From Desulfovibrio sp. MES5 (GTDB taxonomy: Bacteria > Desulfobacterota > Desulfovibrionia > Desulfovibrionales > Desulfovibrionaceae), in assembly GCF_002237645.1 (NCBI RefSeq), contig NZ_MJUZ01000001.1:38944-102943 (forward strand): a stretch of DNA of 64,000 nt, read 5' to 3'. Made by a program: the position numbers and the translations under genes. A model generated the notes under the pieces. It did no database searches. It was given only the letters and a program-made list of their open reading frames with translations, and had not been told where the DNA came from. The number at the start of each line of letters is the position of its first letter. Within the stretch, counting starts at the first letter, position 1. Positions 53,000-60,722 of the stretch are shown one piece after another.

Positions 53000-54244
53000 T
53001 CAAATTGAGAATTCTTGCCCATCATCTAGCTTGGCAATGTTAGGGAAGCCATCCATACCCGGTATCCAGGCTGTCCCATGCACGGGTAACAACACTTTGG
53101 CGTTCATCTTCTGCGCGAATTCTTTAAGGTCCGCAGTTGAGGCATGACCGCTGGTGTGCAAATGGGTGGAAGGCGTACCAAAACCATCAAACCATGCCTT
53201 AACTCCTTGCCCTGGTGCTTTTTCAAGATACCCGCCCCACATGGACCACACCCAGGCATCGTTAGCATCCGGGATCACGCCTTTGCGCTCGTAATCGCCT
53301 AAAAGCGAATGTCGTGTCATGACAACCCATTGCCCAGGCGTCTCAACAAGCCTTTGGGCGGACATGCCATACTTGACCATACGTTTCGTCACATCTTCAC
53401 GCCCTTTTCGCCGATAGAATTCAGACAGTCTGCTGGTGATAACTACCTTGAGGTTTGGCCATCCAGGCTGGGGGATTTTTGCATGCTCGCCAAGCATTTC
53501 GAGTACTTCTGCTGTGTAGAGATCGACTACAAGCGTGCGGCCTGTCTTCTTGCAAGCACGATAGAGCGAGACGGTTCGGTCAAGATTTTGCGCGGACCAT
53601 GCAACGAACACTCTACCCGTGGTTTTTTGAAAAAGGTCAACGAACTGCTCCTCAAGGGCTGATTCACTTATGCAGGGCTTATCACTACCGAGGTTTGTCC
53701 CCTCCATGATGAGCGCATCAAGTTTCTTTGGGGGTAACGACATCATACGCTCAACCAGCACCTTCTTGCGACCGTGCGCTCGAAAATCTCCAGAGTAGAG
53801 GATCTTCTTTCCAGCTATTTCGACCTGAATCATGTAGGCATCGAACGCGGAATGGTCTGTCAGCATAGGCGTTATACGGAACGGCCCAGCCTGAAATGGG
53901 CTACCGCTGAGCCATGGCGAGATCGAGCGGGTGATTGGTTCGTGTATGATCTCAGAGGTCAGTTTGATGAGCTTAGCAGCGGCTTTTCCAGAAAAGACCG
54001 GCCACGAGGTTGGCAGCTGTTGGAGAAGTCCATAGTGATCTTGATGCGGATGAGAGAGCAGAACCCCTTCAACAGGTTTCGAAAGATCAAGGCTGGCTGG
54101 GAGCTGTGGCTCTAAACCTTCTGGTGCGTCCAAGGGCCTGCCAGCATCGAGAATAAGGCGAGCCCCATCTCCATTGGTGATCTCGATGCAATTGCCACCA
54201 ATCTCTGAAGCCGCACGATGAATGGTTATGCGAACGTCGCTCAT
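53000..54244 (-). CDS. Beta-CASP-like metallo-beta-lactamase nuclease (RNase J-like)
   Basis: 414 residues. Metal-binding motif SHPHQDHYG (His65, His67, Asp69, His70), further ligands in LTDHSAFDA (Asp130-His131) and ILYSGDFRAHG (Asp153). The C-terminal half follows the beta-CASP layout: KVVITSRLSEFYRRKG, then HTSGHASTADLKEFAQKMNA and LLPVHGTAW, as in RNase J (SGHAS and PVHG motifs). These enzymes cut RNA or DNA with two zinc ions. The start overlaps the upstream stop as ATGA, so it is made together with the PD-(D/E)XK protein at 54241. A defence-island location suggests an antiviral or nucleic-acid-degrading module. It could also process an RNA of the element. Confidence 0.82.
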   Translation of the reverse strand: MSDVRITIHRAASEIGGNCIEITNGDGARLILDAGRPLDAPEGLEPQLPASLDLSKPVEGVLLSHPHQDHYGLLQQLPTSWPVFSGKAAAKLIKLTSEIIHEPITRSISPWLSGSPFQAGPFRITPMLTDHSAFDAYMIQVEIAGKKILYSGDFRAHGRKKVLVERMMSLPPKKLDALIMEGTNLGSDKPCISESALEEQFVDLFQKTTGRVFVAWSAQNLDRTVSLYRACKKTGRTLVVDLYTAEVLEMLGEHAKIPQPGWPNLKVVITSRLSEFYRRKGREDVTKRMVKYGMSAQRLVETPGQWVVMTRHSLLGDYERKGVIPDANDAWVWSMWGGYLEKAPGQGVKAWFDGFGTPSTHLHTSGHASTADLKEFAQKMNAKVLLPVHGTAWIPGMDGFPNIAKLDDGQEFSI

Positions 54245-55194
54245 GCGATGTTCTCAGGTAGGCGACGCTGATGGGCGTCAGATACTTCAAAATAGATGGG
54301 GTCGATTCCGTGCTGCTTGAGCTTTGCTTCGTGCGTAGACCAATTCGCTCGTTCACCATTTGCGGAGTCATTCAAGATGACCAGGTGCAAGCCCGGATGG
54401 ATGGTGAGATCTGATGTCCCTTTCGCAGCACGGGTGACAGCTTCCGGTAGAACAACACCGGGGTGACCGCATCGTTCCGCCATGCCCTTGAACTGCACTA
54501 GGAGCTTACAAGTTTCGCAGTATGCGGTTTTGACATGTTCACGATGGGTCTGCACATTGAGAAAGTCTTTATAGCTCTGTATTTGCCGTAGAACTTTAGG
54601 TTCAGTTTCAGAGACGAGACGAGCGTCGCTCAAGAGTTTTGCTTCCCAGCAGGTAATACGAGCCTCACAAGATTTGTGCGTTAGTGTAACAAAATCCATC
54701 CGCAGGGCTGAGGTACGCTCTCCCCATGCTGTCAAAGCCATTTCAACATCAATAACGGATTCATTGGCCGCCACAATTTCATCTACAAAACGCTTTTCAT
54801 TGTGTGTGTATTGGGAAGCTCGGTCTATCCATTCATGCATAGTGCGCACCCCATTATAAGGCAGTACCGTGTCACTGTGTGGTAGGGAAATCTGATTTCC
54901 TACCAATTTTGCATGATCTTGGACCGGTTGTCCCTCGGCCACATATTTTACATGGGTTTCTATGCGTGGAACTCCACCGTGGCCGAAGCACACTTTGGCG
55001 ATCGACTGTCCATGGAAGTAAAAATTCAAATAGCCGTCGCGAATGGCTAGGCGAAGGCCATCCTTTCCGCAGGGCTGGCCGCTGGGACGCCAGAGTGAAA
55101 GTAAATCTTTCCACCAGTTTTCACCGGCATCGTTCGCCATTGCATGGAGAGCCTTTAACCCTGCAGTGGAGATGCGTCTTTTGAAAATACTCAT
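54241..55194 (-). CDS. Predicted PD-(D/E)XK nuclease coupled to the beta-CASP protein
   Basis: 317 residues. A nuclease core is visible: a helix with NEKRFVDEIVAANESVIDVE, Asp167 in LRMDFVTLTH, Glu184 and Lys186 in ITCWEAKLLSD, and a QxxxY motif (Gln204, Tyr208) in VLRQIQSYKDFL as in RecB-type nucleases. A Cys/His set in AYCETCKLL and AERCGHPG may bind metal. The N-terminal 120 residues (FYFHGQSIAKVCFGHGGVPR) are unrecognised and may recognise a target. It is the first gene of the two-gene unit; an RNA-like structured leader region lies upstream. Family assignment rests on motifs only; confidence in nuclease fold is moderate. Confidence 0.65.
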   Translation of the reverse strand: MSIFKRRISTAGLKALHAMANDAGENWWKDLLSLWRPSGQPCGKDGLRLAIRDGYLNFYFHGQSIAKVCFGHGGVPRIETHVKYVAEGQPVQDHAKLVGNQISLPHSDTVLPYNGVRTMHEWIDRASQYTHNEKRFVDEIVAANESVIDVEMALTAWGERTSALRMDFVTLTHKSCEARITCWEAKLLSDARLVSETEPKVLRQIQSYKDFLNVQTHREHVKTAYCETCKLLVQFKGMAERCGHPGVVLPEAVTRAAKGTSDLTIHPGLHLVILNDSANGERANWSTHEAKLKQHGIDPIYFEVSDAHQRRLPENIA

Positions 55195-55249
55195 CTTTGT
55201 TCCCCTCTATCCTCATGCAAGTGCACTGGTTGCATGAGATCAAGTTCGT

Positions 55250-55680
55250 TGCAGGTTAAAAGCGCTGTTCAATCCCCCCCACCGCTGCTAGCGTCGACAA
55301 CCTCAAGCCAAATAGTGGGCTCGGGTTCATACTCAGCCAAGTCCCTAACCTTCGAAGTGATCCAGCCACGCTAAAGCGTATCCCGATCACGTTTTCGCAA
55401 AGGCCGGAGGCACTTCACGATCCGATGGTGATCTGTGTGAACCTCCCGCAAGCCTGAAAGCCTATGGTCAATGCAAAAGGAATCGCCCGTGAGTAACTAG
55501 CCGCTTTCATTGCATACCCTGCTCGGGCTTGAAATACAAGCCTCGAGTAGCCGCAATGCACTAATCCGTAGGTGGAAATTCCGCAGCGGCCACATTCCCG
55601 AGTCCGGCATAGCAGCTAGCTGGATAATTGAGAGATCGAGGAGAGAGGGCCGGGAAAAGCCCCGGCCCTCTCTATTCTGG
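55250..55680 (+). ncRNA. Candidate structured RNA between the nuclease pair and the toxin-antitoxin genes
   Basis: A stretch of about 430 bases without a gene but with dense pairing potential. cattgc (55508-55513) pairs with gcaatg (55552-55557) around an inner stem in which ctgctcgggcttg faces caagcctcgagtag; a ggtggaaattccgc hairpin follows near 55570. The stretch ends in a perfect 13-bp GC-rich hairpin (agagagggccggg / cccggccctctct, 55642-55673). Composition is balanced and unlike the AT-rich element backbone. Not recognised as a known class; direction is assumed from the terminal hairpin. Confidence 0.3.
55642..55673. terminator. GC-rich hairpin at the end of the structured region
   Basis: A perfect 13-bp stem with a 6-base loop (aaaagc). 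Only a weak T content follows. It may terminate the candidate RNA or shield the downstream toxin-antitoxin operon. Confidence 0.65.
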
Positions 55681-55809
55681 CAGGCTACTTTCTGATGAAC
55701 AAGGACAAGCCGTCACCGATTGGCAAGCACAATCCAGGGCACGATGCCGCGAAGCCAGCTTGACCCAAAGAACCATATTCGGTATTTATTTAGTCAAAGG
55801 AGCGTCAAT

Positions 55810-56085
55810 ATGCAACTCAGCACCGCAGTACGACCAATTAGTGAGGTCAAGGCGCAGGCCGCAGAGATCATTCGCACTTTTAGCGAAGAAGCTGCACCGC
55901 CAGTTGTGATCACCCAGAATGGCGAGGCGAAGGCCGTACTCATGGGCATCCATGAATATGAGCGCATGCAGGAAACGCTTGCCATGCTCAAGGCTCTCAG
56001 CCTTTCCGGCAAGAGCTTTGAGGCGGGCAAGGGACGCCCCGCTCGGGAAGTTTTCGCAAGCCTGCGCGCAAAGGGTAAACGATGA
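55810..56085 (+). CDS. Phd/YefM-type antitoxin
   Basis: 91 residues; the start at 55810 is supported by AAAGGAG. N-terminal Phd/YefM DNA-binding fold: STAVRPISEVKAQAAEII, then PVVITQNGEAKAVLMGIHEY, the family signature. A basic C-terminal tail (GKGRPAREVFASLRAKGKR) should bind and neutralise the toxin. It overlaps the toxin start as ATGA (56082-56085). It should repress its own operon. Confidence 0.93.
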   Translation: MQLSTAVRPISEVKAQAAEIIRTFSEEAAPPVVITQNGEAKAVLMGIHEYERMQETLAMLKALSLSGKSFEAGKGRPAREVFASLRAKGKR

Positions 56086-56429
56086 CCCTTCCCACTGGGA
56101 CGCCACTTCTGGAGGTCTTGCTCTCCCCAGAGGCCGAACAAGACTTGCTGGAGATATACACCTATACAGCAGCCAATGTGGGGCAGGAGCAAGCTGATAC
56201 GATTCTGGGCAAGCTTGAGCAGGCCATCCTCTCTCTGGAAAGTTTACCTCTGCGTGGCAATGTTCCCCCTGAGCTAGAAATAGTGGGCATTACCCGCTAC
56301 CGTGAAATACATGTCCACCCATGGCGCATAATCTACGAGGCGCTTGAGGCTGTGGTGCATGTCCATTGGGTATTCGATTCTCGACGTGATGTGGCTGGGC
56401 AGCTTGCGCACAAGGTGCTGCGGGGGTAA
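56082..56429 (+). CDS. ParE/RelE-family toxin
   Basis: 115 residues. SPEAEQDLLEIYTYTAANVG and a long helix (ADTILGKLEQAILSLESLPL) precede REIHVHPWRIIYEALEAVVH and VHWVFDSRRDVAGQL, the ParE-type toxin fold. ParE toxins inhibit gyrase; RelE relatives cut mRNA. The ParE-like pattern (long helical hairpin, Trp-Arg-Ile-Ile-Tyr) is favoured. Coupled with the antitoxin just upstream; together they stabilise the element or act in phage defence. Confidence 0.92.
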   Translation: MTLPTGTPLLEVLLSPEAEQDLLEIYTYTAANVGQEQADTILGKLEQAILSLESLPLRGNVPPELEIVGITRYREIHVHPWRIIYEALEAVVHVHWVFDSRRDVAGQLAHKVLRG

Positions 56430-56891
56430 TCGGCTACTGGCTGCCAGTGGGCGCAATCCGATCAACCATAACTGTGCATACAGGATAATGAGGCAGAATA
56501 ACCTGTTGATGGCACAGGTTACTGGTAGCCGACATGACAAAACGCACTACGGGGAGCGCGCGCGATATTTTTTGCCCTATATGTAACTAGAAAAACGGTA
56601 GCCTTTGCCGGTGCTTTGAGGATGTGAGCCGGAGTAAACCGGCTAACAATGCCCAACGCACCGGCATGACTGAAGCTCTCGCTAAATATTCAAAGGGGTT
56701 TACGTTCTCTGCAATGATTGACCTGATACCGAAACAGTGATGGCGTTGCTCCTCGGAATGAAAACGCCCCGCACAAGTACGGATACTTTCACCTTGTGAA
56801 TTCATCCGTTCTTTGAAAAACATGGGTGTCCGGCTTAACGGGGCAACTCCAGAAAAACACATTACAATCGAATAGCTAACTTGGTGAGATA
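56430..56891. other. Intergenic region upstream of the type I restriction-modification operon
   Basis: About 460 bases. Weak open frames only. It probably holds the hsdM promoter. No clear inverted repeat or attachment site was seen. Confidence 0.4.
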
Positions 56892-59498
56892 ATGAACAAG
56901 CAGCAATTGGCGTCAAAAATTTGGGAATCCGCAAACAAAATGCGTTCCAAGATTGAGGCGAATGAATATAAAGACTATATTCTTGGATTTATCTTCTACA
57001 AATATCTTTCTGATACTGAAGTAAAGTACGTCCGCAATGTTCTGAAGGGCACCACTGAAGACATCAAGGCCCTGTCGGAAGAAGACACTGGTATCGTCAA
57101 GACCATACAGCAGAACATTGGCTACTTCATCGCCTACGAAAACCTGTTCTCCACCTGGCTTGAAATGGGCAGAGACTTTGACGTGTCCAATGTACGCGAC
57201 GCGCTCTCTGCCTTCAGCCGCCTCATTAACCCCACGCACAAAAAAGTCTTCCACCGCATTCTTGATACCCTGCAAACCGGGCTTTCCAAGCTTGGCGACA
57301 GCTCCGGCACGCAAACAAAGTCCATCAGCAATCTTATCCAGCTGATAGATGTCATCCCCATGGACGGCAGGCAGGACTACGACGTTTTGGGGTTCATTTA
57401 CGAATACCTCATCAGCATGTTTGCCGCCAATGCCGGAAAAAAGGCGGGCGAGTTCTACACGCCCCACGAGGTTTCGCTGCTCATGTCCGAAATAGTGGCC
57501 GACCATTTGAAAGACCGCAACGAAATCAAGATTTACGACCCCACCAGCGGCTCCGGCTCACTGCTCATCAACATCGGCAAATCAGTAGCCAAGCACATCG
57601 CCAGCGAAAACAACATCAAATACTACGCCCAAGAGCTGAAAGAAAACACCTACAACCTCACGCGCATGAACCTTGTGATGCGCGGCATCCTGCCAGACAA
57701 CATCGTCACAAGAAACGGCGATACCCTTGAAGACGACTGGCCGTACTTTGACGACAGCGACCCCGCAGGCTCGTACAATCCGCTTTATGTGGATGCGGTG
57801 GTATCCAACCCCCCTTACTCTCAGGCGTGGGAGCCCACCCACAAGGATGCGGACGCCCGTTTTGCGGCCTTTGGGCTGGCACCCAAGACCAAGGCCGACT
57901 TTGCCTTTCTGCTCCACGACCTGTTTCACCTGAAGCCAGACGGCATAATGACCATCGTGCTGCCGCACGGGGTGCTGTTTCGTGGCGGCGAGGAAGGTAC
58001 GATCCGCAAGAACCTTATTGAGCAAAACCATATCGACACCATTATCGGCCTGCCCGCCAACATCTTTTTTGGCACAGGCATACCGACAATTATCATGGTG
58101 CTGAAAAAAACGCGGGCAAGCACAGACGTGCTTGTTATCGACGCTTCCAGGGGCTTTGCCAAGGTCGGCAAAAACAACGTGCTGCGCGCCTCGGACATCA
58201 AAAAAATTGTCGATACCGGAACCCAGCGCATTACAGTGGACAAGTTTTCCCGCGTGGTCAGCCAGCAAGAGATTCGCGACAACGAGTACAATCTCAATAT
58301 CCCCCGCTATGTCGATGCATCAGACAGTGCCGAAACGTGGGACATTTACGCCTCCATGTTCGGCGGCATACCCATGAACGAGATAGCGGCACTGGATGCG
58401 TACTGGCAGACCTTTGGCGGCCTGAAAGAAACCCTGTTCGCTCACAACGGCACCCCCTACGCAACACTTGCGGTGGAGGACGTGGCGGCTGCCATACATG
58501 GCAATGCCGCCGTACTCGCCTGGCAGCAAAAATACACTGCGGCTTTCGCAGACTTTGCCGCGTATTTAAAGACCGAACTTATCGACAACTGGGCAACGCT
58601 CAACATCGGCAAAGAAGAATCCGCCATTGCGGATGCAATATTCAGGCGGCTTGAGCAGATCGCCCTTGTGGACAGGTACAGTGCCTACCAGACCCTTGAC
58701 GACCAATGGACAAAAATTGCCGTGGATCTGGAAATTCTGCAGACCGAGGGTTTCGAGGCCGCAAAAAAGGTCGATCCCAACATTGTGCTGAAAAAGAAGG
58801 ACGGCAAGGACACTGAAGTACAGGATGGCTGGCTTGGGCATGTCATTCCTTTTGAACTGGTGCAGACCTCCTTGCTGCACGTGCAGCACCATGCCCTGAA
58901 GCAGAAAGAAGAAGGCCTTGCGGAGATTCAGTCCACCTACGACGAGATTCTTGATTCCCTGGCGGAGGAAGACAAGGAAAGCAGCGTGGTCAACGAGGCC
59001 AAGGACGCCTTTGTCGTTGCAGAGGTAGGCAAGCAGATCAAACAGTTGTTTGGCTCGCTTGCAAAGGCCAAAACCGCCGTGCTTGCCTATGATGAAGATT
59101 CACTGGAGCGCAAGCTCGTACAGGTTCAGGAACTGGTAGACAAGGAAAAAAGCCTAAAAAAACAGATCAAGGTCGACGCGGATGCACTGCACAATGCGAC
59201 CAAGACCATGATTGAGGGCATGACGGACGCACAGGTTGCAGCCATGCTGGAAGCCAAGTGGATTCAGCCGCTGATTGCCGCGCTGCACAGCTTACCGGGC
59301 AGCATCATTGCCGACCTTGTTTCCCGCGTGCGGGCATTGGCAGAAAAATACGCCACCACCTATGCGGAACTGGCCGGGCAGATCGCGGAAACAAAGTCGT
59401 CACTCGCCACCTTGATCGACGAACTGACAGGCAACGAATACGACATGAAGGGGCTTGGCGAATTTCAGGCACTCCTGAAGGGTGAAAGATATGAATAG
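56892..59498 (+). CDS. hsdM: Type I restriction-modification methyltransferase subunit HsdM, extended
   Basis: 868 residues. N-terminal HsdM_N helical domain (KQQLASKIWESANKMRSKIE), then the N6-adenine methyltransferase core: SAM-binding IYDPTSGSGSLLINIGKSV and catalytic VVSNPPYSQAWEP (NPPY). AGKKAGEFYTPHEVSLLMSE is the conserved region just before. Typical HsdM is about 500-540 residues. Here about 330 more follow, mostly charged helices with coiled-coil character (DEDSLERKLVQVQELVDKEK). It methylates host DNA with HsdS and forms the restriction complex with HsdR. Its stop overlaps the hsdS start by eight bases. Confidence 0.95.
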   Translation: MNKQQLASKIWESANKMRSKIEANEYKDYILGFIFYKYLSDTEVKYVRNVLKGTTEDIKALSEEDTGIVKTIQQNIGYFIAYENLFSTWLEMGRDFDVSNVRDALSAFSRLINPTHKKVFHRILDTLQTGLSKLGDSSGTQTKSISNLIQLIDVIPMDGRQDYDVLGFIYEYLISMFAANAGKKAGEFYTPHEVSLLMSEIVADHLKDRNEIKIYDPTSGSGSLLINIGKSVAKHIASENNIKYYAQELKENTYNLTRMNLVMRGILPDNIVTRNGDTLEDDWPYFDDSDPAGSYNPLYVDAVVSNPPYSQAWEPTHKDADARFAAFGLAPKTKADFAFLLHDLFHLKPDGIMTIVLPHGVLFRGGEEGTIRKNLIEQNHIDTIIGLPANIFFGTGIPTIIMVLKKTRASTDVLVIDASRGFAKVGKNNVLRASDIKKIVDTGTQRITVDKFSRVVSQQEIRDNEYNLNIPRYVDASDSAETWDIYASMFGGIPMNEIAALDAYWQTFGGLKETLFAHNGTPYATLAVEDVAAAIHGNAAVLAWQQKYTAAFADFAAYLKTELIDNWATLNIGKEESAIADAIFRRLEQIALVDRYSAYQTLDDQWTKIAVDLEILQTEGFEAAKKVDPNIVLKKKDGKDTEVQDGWLGHVIPFELVQTSLLHVQHHALKQKEEGLAEIQSTYDEILDSLAEEDKESSVVNEAKDAFVVAEVGKQIKQLFGSLAKAKTAVLAYDEDSLERKLVQVQELVDKEKSLKKQIKVDADALHNATKTMIEGMTDAQVAAMLEAKWIQPLIAALHSLPGSIIADLVSRVRALAEKYATTYAELAGQIAETKSSLATLIDELTGNEYDMKGLGEFQALLKGERYE

Positions 59499-60711
59499 CC
59501 CCGCCATCCGTTTCGCCGGATTTACTGAGGATTGGGAGCAGAGGAAGCTAGCGGATTATATCGAACCATCCTCGGAAAAAAATATTGAGGGCGCTTACAC
59601 TATTGCTGATGTTTTATCAGTTTCTGGTGATTCTGGTGTAGTCAACCAAATAGAATTTCAAGGCCGCTCATTTGCAGGAGCTTCCATTGCTAATTATAGT
59701 GTTTTACACAGAGAGGACGTCGTTTATACAAAGTCACCTTTGAAATCTTGTCCTTACGGAATCATCAAGACAAATAAAGGGAAAACAGGGATAGTTTCGG
59801 TACTCTACGGTGTTTATCATCCGAAGCAAAATCTCCATGCAGATATTGTCCAAATTTACTTTGAACAAAATGCACGTCTGAACAACTATTTACGCCCACT
59901 TGTCAATAAGGGCGCGAAAAATACACTTTTGATAAGCGATGATGATGCATTGCAAGGTGATGTACGCTTTCCCCCAACCGTTTGCGAACAGCAACAGATA
60001 AGCGCTCTTTTTTGTAAACTCGATCGCCTTATCACCCTTCACCAGCGTGAACATGACAAGACGGTCAACATCAAAAAAGCCCTGCTTGAAAAGATGTTCC
60101 CAAAGGATGGCGAGGATAAACCCGAAATCCGTTTCGCTGGCTTTACTGGCGCCTGGGAACAGCGGAAGTTGGGGAACTTGGTTGAATTCTTCTCCGGGTT
60201 GACATATTCCCCCCATAATGTTGTCAGCGATGGCACTCTTGTCTTACGTTCTTCAAACGTCAAGGAGGGAGCGATAATTAACGCTGACAACGTCTTTGTC
60301 GAAGCAGAGTGTGTGAATGTATCCAACGTACAGGTTGGCGATATTGTCGTCGTTGTTCGAAACGGATCGAGAAATCTAATCGGAAAACACGCGCTAATCA
60401 AACGATCTATGCCTAATACCGTCATTGGCGCGTTTATGACAGGACTTCGTTGCCACATCCCGGAGTTCACAAATGCGCTTTTGGATACTCATCATTTCGA
60501 CAATGAAATCAAGAAGAATCTCGGCGCGACAATCAACCAAATCACAACAGGTGAGTTCAAGAAAATGACGTTTTTCGTGCCTGAGCAATCGGAGCAGAAG
60601 AAAATCGGACGAATCTTTACTCTCCTTGACAATCTTATCGCCCAGCACCAGCGCGAATTGACCAAGCTCCAAAACATCAAGAAAGCTCTGCTTGAAAAAA
60701 TGTTCGTATAG
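59491..60711 (+). CDS. hsdS: Type I restriction-modification specificity subunit HsdS
   Basis: About 406 residues; the start at 59491 (MNSPAIRFAG) is preferred, with GAAGGG at good spacing. Two target-recognition domains each begin with the repeated signature IRFAGFT..WEQRKL (about residues 5 and 213) and each ends with a conserved helix (TVNIKKALLEKMF, LQNIKKALLEKMF). The repeat structure places one half-site of the DNA target on each domain. Specificity cannot be read from sequence by eye. Confidence 0.95.
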   Translation: MNSPAIRFAGFTEDWEQRKLADYIEPSSEKNIEGAYTIADVLSVSGDSGVVNQIEFQGRSFAGASIANYSVLHREDVVYTKSPLKSCPYGIIKTNKGKTGIVSVLYGVYHPKQNLHADIVQIYFEQNARLNNYLRPLVNKGAKNTLLISDDDALQGDVRFPPTVCEQQQISALFCKLDRLITLHQREHDKTVNIKKALLEKMFPKDGEDKPEIRFAGFTGAWEQRKLGNLVEFFSGLTYSPHNVVSDGTLVLRSSNVKEGAIINADNVFVEAECVNVSNVQVGDIVVVVRNGSRNLIGKHALIKRSMPNTVIGAFMTGLRCHIPEFTNALLDTHHFDNEIKKNLGATINQITTGEFKKMTFFVPEQSEQKKIGRIFTLLDNLIAQHQRELTKLQNIKKALLEKMFV

Positions 60712-60722
60712 GGGACTGCACA

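Noticed and set aside
55195..55809. Possible tmRNA or retron RNA
   Set aside because: No tmRNA tag frame or CCA-ending tRNA-like domain was found and there is no reverse transcriptase nearby; kept only as an unclassified structured-RNA candidate.
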